DNA of 5,774 nt. Origin: JACDBD01 sp050743385. GTDB lineage: Bacteria; Actinomycetota; Acidimicrobiia; IMCC26256; JACDBD01. The stretch covers positions 1 through 5,774 of the forward strand of contig JBOGFJ010000152.1 of assembly GCA_050743385.1 (NCBI GenBank), read 5' to 3'. The notes under the pieces were generated by a model. It was not told the origin of the DNA. It did not search any database and saw nothing but the letters and a program-made list of their open reading frames with translations. The translations under genes and the position numbers were made by a program. This document shows, piece by piece, positions 1 through 5,661 of the stretch (position 1 is the first letter of the stretch; every line of letters starts with the position of its first letter).

Positions 1-240
1 GACGAGGTCTACTGGATGATCCTCGTGCACCAGGACTTCCAGGGCCGGCATTACTACCACCACTTCGGTGGCGATCCCGACAGCCGCAAGCAGTACGAGG
101 GCCACCCCGCGTACGACCTCACGGCGCGGTTCGCCGACGAGTGGGACCAGACCGCGTTCGACCCCGACTACGACACCCTCCCGCTCGAGCACTTCGAGGA
201 ACGCCTGCGCGCGGTCTTCGCGCACCCCCGCTCGATGTAG
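1..240 (+). CDS. C-terminal fragment of a probable HD-domain protein (5' end outside window)
   Basis: Frame 1 is open from the first base to a TAG at 238-240, giving 79 residues with coding-like composition; the beginning lies before the window. The fragment has an aromatic and His-rich stretch (HQDFQGRHYYHHFGG) followed by a helix-like segment with FADEWDQTAFDPDYDTLPL and an acidic/aromatic end (EHFEERLRAVFA). The pattern of an 'RWDD/EWDQ' segment, then a Pro, then 'LEHF' near the C-terminus recalls the end of HD-domain proteins of the inositol oxygenase/PhnZ type, where the metal-binding HD residues are further upstream. Those diagnostic residues are not in the window, so the family call is tentative and the substrate unknown. 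The gene is convergent with the deaminase gene; 35 bp separate the two stop codons. Confidence 0.6.
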   Translation, partial: DEVYWMILVHQDFQGRHYYHHFGGDPDSRKQYEGHPAYDLTARFADEWDQTAFDPDYDTLPLEHFEERLRAVFAHPRSM

Positions 241-275
241 CCGCGGCCGTGGCCGAACCAGCCTGACGTTCGGGT

Positions 276-1526
276 TCAGGTGAGGAGCCGGCGCGCCTGC
301 GTCACCGCGCGCTCCCGCACCTCGTCCTCTCCTTCGACGACGCGATCCCGCATCAACACCCTGCCGTCGACGACCGTCGTGTCGACGACGGCGCCGGTCG
401 CCGCGTACACGAGACCGGCGGTGAAGTCACCCATGCTGAGCTCGGGCCCGGTCGTGCGCACGAGGAGGAAGTCGGCCGGCTCCCCGACGGCCAGCCGGCC
501 CGACGTCCCGAGCAGGGGCGCCCGAGCACCGGTCGCGACCGCCCACGCCTCCGCCGCCGGCACGACCGCGGGATCGCCCGCGGCGTGCTTCTGGAGCAGC
601 GCGAACACCTTGACGTCCTGGAGCAGGTCGAGCGAGTTGTTCGAGCTCGCGCCGTCGGTACCGATCCCGACCGGGATCCCGTGGTCGCGCGCCGCTCCAT
701 AGCCAAAGACGCCACCCACTGCGAGCTTCAGGTTCGAGACCGGGTTGGTCACGACGGTGGCGCCGCGCTCCGCCACGAGTGCACGCTCGTCGTCGTCGAA
801 CCACACCCCGTGCGCGAGCACCGTGCGCGGCCCGAGGATCCCCAGCCGGTCGAGGTAGGCGACGGGACGGTCGCCGTGGGTCGCGACGCACTGCTCCACC
901 TCGTCGTTCGTCTCCGACACGTGAATGTGCACCGGTAGCTCGCGCTCGCGCGCCTGTTCGCCGATCCACCGCAAGGACGGTTCACTCACCGCGTAGATCG
1001 AGTGGGGCGCCAACGACGCGTCGACCCGCGGGCCGGCCCCGGCGAGCTCGTCGAGGTGTTGCCGGAGGGCATCGCGCAGCGCCCCGGCCCGGTCGGGGTC
1101 GAGTGCGTCGATCAGCGGCCCGCCGATCGTCGCCCGGAGCCCGGCGTCCTCGACCGCCCGCGCGGTGGCGCCGGGTTGCCAGTACATGTCCCAGAAGCGC
1201 ACTGTGCCGCTGCGGATCATCTCGACGCACGCCAAGCGGGTGCCCCAGTAGACGTCATCGGCCGTGAGCCGTGCCTCCGCGGGCCAGATCCGACTCTCCA
1301 GCCACTCCATCAGCGGCAGGTCGTCGCCGTAGCCCCGGAACAGGGTCATCGCCGCATGCGTGTGCCCGTTCACCAACCCGGGCACGAGAGCCATCCCCTC
1401 CGCAGTGACGACCTCGTCGCCCGAACGGGCTACCACGTCGGGGCCCAACTCCACGATGCGCCCCCGGTCCGCGCGCAGACCCACCGGGTGCGCGTCGAGC
1501 GTGGCACCCGTGACTGCCAGCGTCAC
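276..1526 (-). CDS. mtaD: 5'-methylthioadenosine / S-adenosylhomocysteine deaminase (amidohydrolase superfamily)
   Basis: A 416-residue cytoplasmic metal-dependent amidohydrolase, predicted to deaminate 5'-methylthioadenosine (and possibly S-adenosylhomocysteine or adenosine) to the inosine form with release of ammonia. Visible motifs in order: VPGLVNGHTH (metal ligands H55 and H57), LFRGYGDDLPLMEWL, APHSIYAVS (173-181), HIHVSE (H202 ligand, E205 catalytic), VLAHGVW (H239), TNPVSNLKL (260-268), GTDGASSNN (D291 ligand). Their order and spacing match the characterised MTA/SAH deaminases such as TM0936. The length is typical. The open frame extends further upstream to 1709, but that part is Arg-rich and shadows the phosphorylase gene. 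The GTG at 1526 is preferred: it gives the usual family N-terminus, has GAGG 7 nt upstream, and overlaps the upstream stop as GTGA, implying translational coupling. Other family members (chlorohydrolases, guanine deaminase) are less likely given the LMEWL and SNLKL segments. Confidence 0.9.
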   Translation of the reverse strand: MTLAVTGATLDAHPVGLRADRGRIVELGPDVVARSGDEVVTAEGMALVPGLVNGHTHAAMTLFRGYGDDLPLMEWLESRIWPAEARLTADDVYWGTRLACVEMIRSGTVRFWDMYWQPGATARAVEDAGLRATIGGPLIDALDPDRAGALRDALRQHLDELAGAGPRVDASLAPHSIYAVSEPSLRWIGEQARERELPVHIHVSETNDEVEQCVATHGDRPVAYLDRLGILGPRTVLAHGVWFDDDERALVAERGATVVTNPVSNLKLAVGGVFGYGAARDHGIPVGIGTDGASSNNSLDLLQDVKVFALLQKHAAGDPAVVPAAEAWAVATGARAPLLGTSGRLAVGEPADFLLVRTTGPELSMGDFTAGLVYAATGAVVDTTVVDGRVLMRDRVVEGEDEVRERAVTQARRLLT

Positions 1527-2236
1527 CCCGGGACCTCGGCCAGCTCGGGCACCACCGTGTCCAGCGCCGCCAGCAACCGCCCGCGGTTGGCGGCCTTCCC
1601 CGCCTCGAACTGGTCGACCGTCAGCGGTTCGTCGCCGACACCGTTGGCGAGGTTGTCGACCACGCACACCGCGGCGTAGCGCAGACCGAGCTCTCCGGCG
1701 AGCACGCACTCGGACGCGACCGTCATACCGACCACGTCGGCGTGCGCCGCGAGCACGCGGATCTCCGCCGGGGTCTCGAAGCGGGGCCCGAGGGTCTGCC
1801 AGTAGACGCCGCCGTCACGCAACGAGTCGATCCGTGCCCAGACTTCGACCACTCGCCGCCGCCACTCGCGGTCGAATCCGGGGACGCGGTGACCCGGATC
1901 GTGGTCGAAGTACGACAGCCCGAGATGCAACGCGATGAAGTCGTCGGGAGCCAGCATCGTGCCGACCCCCAGCTCGGGTCGCAGCGCGCCGACCGAGCTG
2001 AGCGCGAGCACGCGGTCGCAGCCGAGGACGGCGAGCGCCCGCAGGTTGCCGCGGTGGTCGACCGCGTGGGCGGCGGTGTAGCGGTCGAGCCCGTGGCGCT
2101 GGAGCACCAGGAAGCCCCCGGCGTCGAGCACCGTCACCGCCGCCGACGGCATCTCGACCTCGACGCGCCGGGCGTCCCGCGCGAATGCCGATCCGAGAAT
2201 GCTGTGACCGCCGACGACCGCGAGCCGTCCCATCAC
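1523..2236 (-). CDS. mtnP: MTA/MTI phosphorylase family protein (probable 5'-methylthioinosine phosphorylase)
   Basis: A 237-residue purine nucleoside phosphorylase of the MTAP/PNP (trimeric) family. It would split a 5'-methylthio-purine nucleoside with phosphate into the free base and 5-methylthioribose-1-phosphate. Visible motifs: VVGGHSILGS at 7-16 (phosphate loop, usually GGTGL or GGSGL), LQRHGLDRYTAAHAVDHRGN (45-64), ALSSVGALR (78-86), GPRFETPAEIR (150-160), VVGMTVASECVLAGE (168-182) and CVVDNLANGVGD (191-202). The last segment carries Asn195 where adenosine-type enzymes have an Asp pair, which favours a 6-oxopurine substrate. This fits the deaminase encoded immediately downstream. The start may be GTG 2236 or the adjacent ATG 2233; both lack a strong ribosome site. 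Only 6 nt separate GTG 2236 from the preceding TAG, so coupling to the upstream gene is likely. The stop overlaps the deaminase start. Substrate preference is inferred. Confidence 0.85.
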   Translation of the reverse strand: MMGRLAVVGGHSILGSAFARDARRVEVEMPSAAVTVLDAGGFLVLQRHGLDRYTAAHAVDHRGNLRALAVLGCDRVLALSSVGALRPELGVGTMLAPDDFIALHLGLSYFDHDPGHRVPGFDREWRRRVVEVWARIDSLRDGGVYWQTLGPRFETPAEIRVLAAHADVVGMTVASECVLAGELGLRYAAVCVVDNLANGVGDEPLTVDQFEAGKAANRGRLLAALDTVVPELAEVPG

Positions 2237-2242
2237 CGGAGA

Positions 2243-2797
2243 CTAGGCAAGTGACGAAAGCGCGGCGACGAGCGCGGCCCGTTCGTCGGGGCTTGCCGCC
2301 GGGTCCCGCACGCGGGGTGGCAGCTCGAGTTGGACGCCGCCTCCCCGCGTGCGGTTGACCGGGTTGTTCGCGTGAAGTCCGCGCAGGGGAGCCGGGATGT
2401 CGTCGAGGTCGTCGACGATGCGGTAGGCGGGCAGCGCGTTGCGCAGGACGGCTGCAGCGCGCCCGGCGAGGTCGCGGTTCGCGCCGCCGACGAGAAGCGC
2501 GCGCCAGAAGTGCTCGCGGCCGTAGCCGTGTATCGACACGACCTCGTCGACATGGGTGAGGAAGTCCTGCAGCGCCGGCGCCGCGCCTGGATCGCACCGG
2601 CTCGACGGCACGTGCCAGCGCAGGGTCTCGGGCTGGCGGACCGTGTAGAAGGACGCACCGGCGGCGTCGGCGGCGGCGCGGGCGATCTCGGCCGTGCCCC
2701 GCTCGAGGCTGCCGCCGTGCAGCGCCAGGAAGCCGAAACGCGAACGCAGCTCGATGTCTTCGGCGACGCCGGGATGACGCAACAGGTCCGCGAACAG
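2243..2797 (-). CDS. Poly-gamma-glutamate hydrolase family protein, probable CTG start
   Basis: A 184-residue protein resembling the zinc-dependent poly-gamma-glutamate hydrolase family (PF05908; phage PghP and Bacillus YmaC-like proteins), which cut gamma-glutamyl amide bonds. Family landmarks: FGFLALHGGSLERGT (21-35; H27 and E32 likely metal ligands), WHVPSSRCDP (61-70), VVSIHGYG (86-93; H90 likely ligand), LLVGGANRDL (101-110), LHANNPVNR (141-149) and GGGVQLELPPRVR (152-164), with E157 a possible catalytic residue. No signal peptide is visible, so the protein looks cytoplasmic and its real substrate may not be poly-glutamate. The first standard initiator in frame is TTG at 2782, but a strong GGAGGT lies about 20 nt from it. 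CTG at 2797 lies 5 nt from that site, and the five extra residues (MFADLLRHPGV) read like the usual family N-terminus. An in-frame TAG at 2801-2803 bounds the gene. It follows the SGNH hydrolase gene by 38 bp. Confidence 0.82.
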   Translation of the reverse strand: MFADLLRHPGVAEDIELRSRFGFLALHGGSLERGTAEIARAAADAAGASFYTVRQPETLRWHVPSSRCDPGAAPALQDFLTHVDEVVSIHGYGREHFWRALLVGGANRDLAGRAAAVLRNALPAYRIVDDLDDIPAPLRGLHANNPVNRTRGGGVQLELPPRVRDPAASPDERAALVAALSSLA

Positions 2798-2802
2798 CGC
2801 CT

Positions 2803-2808
2803 ACCTCC
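2803..2808 (-). promoter_or_regulatory. Strong Shine-Dalgarno (GGAGGT) deciding a CTG start
   Basis: On the minus strand GGAGGT is followed by 5 nt and then CTG at 2797. The same hexamer is 17 nt from the next CTG (2785) and 20 nt from TTG (2782), both too far for normal initiation. The in-frame TAG overlaps the end of this site, so no earlier start is possible. Confidence 0.7.
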
Positions 2809-2835
2809 AGGTTCGCCGCACGGTAGAGCCCGAAT

Positions 2836-3603
2836 CTAGGCGTACGAGACGACGCCGAGCATCGCCCGCTGCAGCACCGGGAAAGCCGCACTGGCCCAGA
2901 CCTCGTGCCCATTCCGGTTGGGATGGAAGAGGTCGTCGCAGAAGAGGTCGGAGCGGCGGCGGAACGTCTCGGTGGTCTCCTCCGCGACCGGCACCTTCAA
3001 GACGCCGTCGTAGGCAGCAGCGACCCGGGCGTGGATGCGATCGGCGACGCGGCTCCGCCCGCTCACGACGAGCCGCAGTGGGAACGGCAGCAACGGTGCG
3101 GTGCCGACGTCACCGACGCCCGCGAGCACGACGGTCGCCCCCGCGCCGCGGAGCGACTCGACGATCGCCCGCAACTCGCGCTCGAAGCGAGCGAAGCGGA
3201 TCCGTCGCAACGCGTCGTTCGCTCCGACGGACACGACCACGACGTCCGGACCCCACGCCACTGCTGCGTCCACCTGATCCGCGAGCACGTCACGGGCGCG
3301 TGCCCCGCCCGCGGCCCGGCTGTGCACGCGGATCCGGAGCCGGTCGGTGAAGCGATCGACGGCCTGCCGAACCCAGAGGTCGGCGGGGTCGTCGAGGCCG
3401 GTCCCGGTGACGGTGCTGTCGCCCAGGACCGCCAGGCGCACCTCGGGTCCGTCGTCGGCGCCGAACACGCCGTCGACGTCGAGGTCGGTGTAGCGCGGAA
3501 GTGCTCGATGGCCGGCGTACCATGCCTGCGCGCCGAGCGCTGCCAGCGCAGCCGTGGCTGCGACCGGCATCCCCAGTGCCGAGCGGCGAGAAGCTCCCGT
3601 CAT
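2836..3603 (-). CDS. Membrane-anchored SGNH/GDSL-type hydrolase
   Basis: A 255-residue protein with an N-terminal hydrophobic segment (about residues 11-30) that acts as a signal anchor or uncleaved signal peptide, followed by a complete SGNH hydrolase domain. Block I is LAVLGDSTVTGTG (catalytic S63), block II SRAAGGARARDVL (oxyanion G100), block III VVVVSVGANDALRR (N129), and block V DDLFHPNRNG (D224 and H227). These enzymes are esterases or lipases of broad specificity, often acting on acylated glycans or lipids outside the membrane; the substrate here cannot be read from sequence. The open frame runs on to 3747, but ATG 3603 is chosen because it has AGGA 6 nt upstream and gives a sensible basic-then-hydrophobic N-terminus. 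The extension would cover the divergent promoter gap. This is the first gene of the leftward cluster, and a palindrome lies 20 nt before its start. Confidence 0.87.
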   Translation of the reverse strand: MTGASRRSALGMPVAATAALAALGAQAWYAGHRALPRYTDLDVDGVFGADDGPEVRLAVLGDSTVTGTGLDDPADLWVRQAVDRFTDRLRIRVHSRAAGGARARDVLADQVDAAVAWGPDVVVVSVGANDALRRIRFARFERELRAIVESLRGAGATVVLAGVGDVGTAPLLPFPLRLVVSGRSRVADRIHARVAAAYDGVLKVPVAEETTETFRRRSDLFCDDLFHPNRNGHEVWASAAFPVLQRAMLGVVSYA

Positions 3604-3622
3604 CGTCCGTCCTGCCGACCCG

Positions 3623-3639
3623 ATGGTCGGACCGACCAT
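3623..3639. promoter_or_regulatory. Palindromic operator candidate in divergent gap
   Basis: ATGGTCGG-A-CCGACCAT is a perfect 8-bp inverted repeat around one central base, the size and symmetry of a TetR- or GntR-type repressor site. It lies 20 nt before the SGNH hydrolase start and 42 bp before the glycoside hydrolase start. The half-site core recurs in direct orientation at 3650-3656 (ATGGTCG), and CCGACC appears again at 3615-3620. No regulator gene is in the window, so the binding protein is unknown. The 3615-3637 copies could instead form a hairpin in the 5' leader. Confidence 0.5.
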
Positions 3640-3640
3640 A
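3635..3640 (-). promoter_or_regulatory. Possible -10 box (TATGGT) for the SGNH hydrolase cluster
   Basis: TATGGT on the minus strand resembles an actinobacterial -10 hexamer. It would give a leader of roughly 25 nt including the AGGA ribosome site. No convincing -35 is seen at normal spacing. The box overlaps the palindrome, as expected if the palindrome is a repressor site. Confidence 0.3.
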
Positions 3641-3680
3641 CGCGGCGGCATGGTCGCGAACGCGGACCCCGGGGATCGAC

Positions 3681-4865
3681 ATGCGCGCGCGGTCGACCCG
3701 CGCGCGACGTCGTACGATTCGCCGCTTGCCCGAACGTCTCGAATCATCCCCTCCTGCCCGGCGTCCGCGCCCCGGCCGCGTCGAGATCCTGGTCGTCGGT
3801 CTGGTGGCGCTGGCGTTGGGGGTACCGGTCGCGCTCAGCGCCCACTCGTCCGGCCCGGGTGTCGACGCCCCGCGCGCGCAGGCGGGCACGGGGCTCGCCA
3901 CACCCGTCCACGACGCCGGGTTCGCCGCCGGTTCGGGGCTCGCGGGCCGATCGGAAGCGGATCTGGCGCGTGAGCTCGAGGGCATGGCCGCCACGGGTGC
4001 TCAGCAGCTGCGCTTCGACCTCGACTGGTCGTACCTCGAACCCGAGCCGGGGCGGTTCCGCTGGTCGGCCGTCGACCGCGTCGTGGCCGGCGCCCGCGCC
4101 TGCGGCCTCGACGTCGTGGCGCTGCTCACCTACAGCCCGGAGTGGGCCCGTGTACCGGGCACCACCGAGCATGCGCCGCCTCGTGATGCCGCCGACTTCG
4201 CCGGGTTCGTGACCGAGGCGGTGCGCCGGTACGAGCCCGACGGCGTCGACACCTGGGAGATCTGGAACGAACCCAACATCGACGTCTTCTGGGAGCCGGC
4301 GCCCGACCCCGCCGCCTACGCCGGCCTGCTCGCGGCGGCGTACGCCGCCGTCAAGGCCGTCGACCCGGATGCGACCGTCATCACCGGCGGGCTGGCCCCC
4401 GCGGCCGACGAGCCCGACGGCAGCGGCATCTCTCCGGTCACCTTTCTGGACGACGTGTACGCCGCCGGCGGTGGCGGCAACTTCGACGCCGTCGGCCATC
4501 ACCCGTACGCGTTCCCCGCGCTCCCGCTCGACGGCCGGGGGCTCGACAACGCGTTCGCGGGCGTCACGCCCCGCCTCTACGACCTCATGGTCACGAACGG
4601 CGACGGCGACAAGCCGATCTGGGGCACGGAGATGGGCGCTCCGACCGGCGCCGACGGCGTCACGGCAGACTTCCTCGCCGAGTACGCCACCGTCGCCTAC
4701 GACGCGTGGCGCGCCTGGCCGTTCACCGGGCCGCTCCTCTGGTACACGTACCGCGACGCCGGCCGCGATCTCGACGATCCGGAAGACAACTTCGGGCTGG
4801 TGAACTTCGCCTATCGGCCCAAGGAGCCGGCGCTCTCAGCGTTCGAGGCCGTCATCCGAAGCTGA
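3681..4865 (+). CDS. Membrane-anchored clan-A glycoside hydrolase (GH5/GH39-like cellulase-family protein)
   Basis: A 394-residue protein: a strongly basic N-terminus (residues 1-33, many Arg), one hydrophobic anchor (about 35-54), a short linker, then a (beta/alpha)8 glycosidase domain. Domain landmarks are LRFDLDWSYLEPEPGRFRW (110-128), LLTYSPEWA (148-156), WEIWNEPNIDVFW (192-204; E197 likely acid/base), FDAVGHHPYAF (268-278), PIWGTEMGAP (312-321; E317 likely nucleophile) and LLWYTYRD (352-359). The NEP plus late Glu pair is the clan-A retaining arrangement. The sequence resembles the GH39/PslG-like and 'cellulase family' proteins that act on exopolysaccharides, but the family number and substrate are not certain. 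The start is ATG 3681, with GGGGA 5 nt upstream; the open frame back to 3501 runs through the divergent gap and into the SGNH gene. The 3' end overlaps the convergent M23 gene by 30 bp. Confidence 0.85.
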   Translation: MRARSTRARRRTIRRLPERLESSPPARRPRPGRVEILVVGLVALALGVPVALSAHSSGPGVDAPRAQAGTGLATPVHDAGFAAGSGLAGRSEADLARELEGMAATGAQQLRFDLDWSYLEPEPGRFRWSAVDRVVAGARACGLDVVALLTYSPEWARVPGTTEHAPPRDAADFAGFVTEAVRRYEPDGVDTWEIWNEPNIDVFWEPAPDPAAYAGLLAAAYAAVKAVDPDATVITGGLAPAADEPDGSGISPVTFLDDVYAAGGGGNFDAVGHHPYAFPALPLDGRGLDNAFAGVTPRLYDLMVTNGDGDKPIWGTEMGAPTGADGVTADFLAEYATVAYDAWRAWPFTGPLLWYTYRDAGRDLDDPEDNFGLVNFAYRPKEPALSAFEAVIRS

Positions 4866-5423
4866 CGAGACGTCACCGTCACTCGCCGGGACGTCACCGT
4901 CACTCGCCGACGCCGCGCTCACTCCCGCCCGGTCCGGGCACGCGGTCACCAGCGACGGAAAGGGGTTCACGGCGGCGCCCCCGTCGGGATGGATCTCGAA
5001 GTGGGTGTGCGGCGAGGTTCCGACGGCGTCGCCGGTCGTGCCGACGTAGCCGATCACCTCGCCCGCGACCACCCGCCGCTCTTCGCCCTGGCGCGCATCG
5101 AAGTGGGCGTAGAAGTAGTCGTTGCCGTCGTCACCCTCGAGCCAGGCCGCCAAGCCACTGCGCGCCCCGACTCGCCACTTCGCGACGCCGCTCACCACCG
5201 CGACGGCGGGGGTGCCCCGCGGACCGAAGACGTCATTGCCCTCGTGGACGTTTCCGCCGGCGCGCGGTGCGTGCCAGTCGTTGGTGAACGAGACCCGGCC
5301 GTTCACCGGGCAGCGGATGGAGTAACTCGCTCCCTCGGGCGGGGGCGGGGGAAGCGGCGTGCATGCGGCCACGCCGGCGGCAGCTACCAGGCTGACGACG
5401 GCGAGGATGGGAACGCGGCGCAT
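4836..5423 (-). CDS. M23-family (LytM/lysostaphin-type) peptidase lipoprotein
   Basis: A 195-residue exported protein. Residues 1-20 form a lipoprotein signal ending in the lipobox VAAC, so C21 should be lipidated and the protein anchored outside the membrane. A Pro run (PLPPPPPEG) links to an M23 domain. The zinc ligands are visible: H60 and D64 in HEGND, and H141 in SPHTHFEIH (H139 is the partner His); YAHF supplies H107. GYVGTTGDAVGTSPHTHFE is the typical family ending. Cys38 and Cys162 could form a disulfide. Such proteins cleave peptidoglycan cross-bridges or activate amidases; with all ligands present, activity is plausible. The acidic Ser/Asp-rich tail (169-195) contains a 7-residue tandem repeat. 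ATG 5423 has GGGAGAG 5 nt upstream; the frame continues to 5708, but that part is a repeat-rich non-coding region. Confidence 0.9.
   Translation of the reverse strand: MRRVPILAVVSLVAAAGVAACTPLPPPPPEGASYSIRCPVNGRVSFTNDWHAPRAGGNVHEGNDVFGPRGTPAVAVVSGVAKWRVGARSGLAAWLEGDDGNDYFYAHFDARQGEERRVVAGEVIGYVGTTGDAVGTSPHTHFEIHPDGGAAVNPFPSLVTACPDRAGVSAASASDGDVPASDGDVSSASDDGLER
4869..4910. repeat. 21-bp tandem duplication at the 3' end of the M23 gene
   Basis: Two adjacent copies of a 21-bp unit (4869-4889 and 4890-4910) differ only at the last base. They are in frame in the M23 gene and encode consecutive ASDGDV-type heptads in the acidic C-terminal tail. They lie just after the stop of the convergent glycoside hydrolase gene. 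A recent slippage duplication is the simplest explanation. Confidence 0.9.
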
Positions 5424-5661
5424 CGAAGCTCTCCCGGAACGGCTCGGTTGTGCTCTGCCCGGAGCTGTCCACCCGGGTCGGCAGTACGCGCTCCTCCCTG
5501 CCCTTGTGTCGGCACCCGACGACGCTGCCTTGAGCCGATGCTGCGGCCCCGCCCGGGTCGATCGGGTCGATCGGGTCGATCGGGTCGACAACCCTCCCCC
5601 GGCGGGGCGCGCACCGCCGCGGCGATCAAGTTCGGGGCGACGGCGGTCGACATACCGCCAG
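5424..5661. other. Divergent non-coding region between M23 gene and secreted-protein gene
   Basis: This 238-bp gap must hold the promoters of both flanking genes, but no clear -10/-35 pair is seen on either strand. It holds the 9-bp tandem repeat and several GC-rich inverted segments. Read toward the M23 gene (minus strand), it contains GCCGGGGGA at 5603-5595 and later ACCCG and ACAGCT segments followed by a GGGCAG, a loose echo of conserved parts of the ydaO (c-di-AMP) riboswitch, which often precedes cell-wall hydrolase genes in actinobacteria. The resemblance is from memory and partial. Confidence 0.4.
5554..5589. repeat. Four tandem copies of a 9-bp unit (CGGGTCGAT)
   Basis: Four perfectly phased 9-bp units run from 5554 to 5589; the first three are identical and the fourth ends in C instead of T. 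Each junction creates the palindrome CGATCG. The array sits between divergent starts, 131 bp from the M23 start and 72 bp from the secreted-protein start, so it may affect either promoter or an RNA leader. Copy number could vary by slippage. Confidence 0.95.

Noticed and set aside
244..277. Short inverted repeats between the convergent ends (CCGAAC 253-258 with GTTCGG 268-273; CGGCC/GGCCG at 244-255)
   Set aside because: Stems are only 5-6 bp with a 9-nt or 2-nt loop and there is no T-run, so a terminator cannot be claimed above chance at this GC content.
1527..1709. 61-residue N-terminal extension of the deaminase
   Set aside because: The extension is Arg-rich and lies entirely inside the phosphorylase gene. 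The GTG at 1526 has a ribosome site, a GTGA overlap and the normal family N-terminus.
1815..2912. 365-codon minus-strand open frame across the hydrolase/phosphorylase junction
   Set aside because: The Arg/Pro/Ala-rich translation is typical of a GC-rich shadow frame. It covers the PGA hydrolase and phosphorylase genes, which have recognisable families.
3501..3680. 60-residue N-terminal extension of the glycoside hydrolase
   Set aside because: It runs across the divergent gap and into the SGNH gene, and would bury the anchor far from the N-terminus. ATG 3681 has a GGGGA site and gives a normal basic-plus-hydrophobic anchor.
2905..4212. 435-codon open frame on the plus strand
   Set aside because: It lies antisense to the SGNH hydrolase and then out of frame with the glycoside hydrolase. 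Its translation is low-complexity with no motifs, while the competing frames carry full catalytic motif sets.
5554..5589. CRISPR array
   Set aside because: The units are 9 bp with no spacers between them and no cas genes are nearby; it is a simple tandem repeat.
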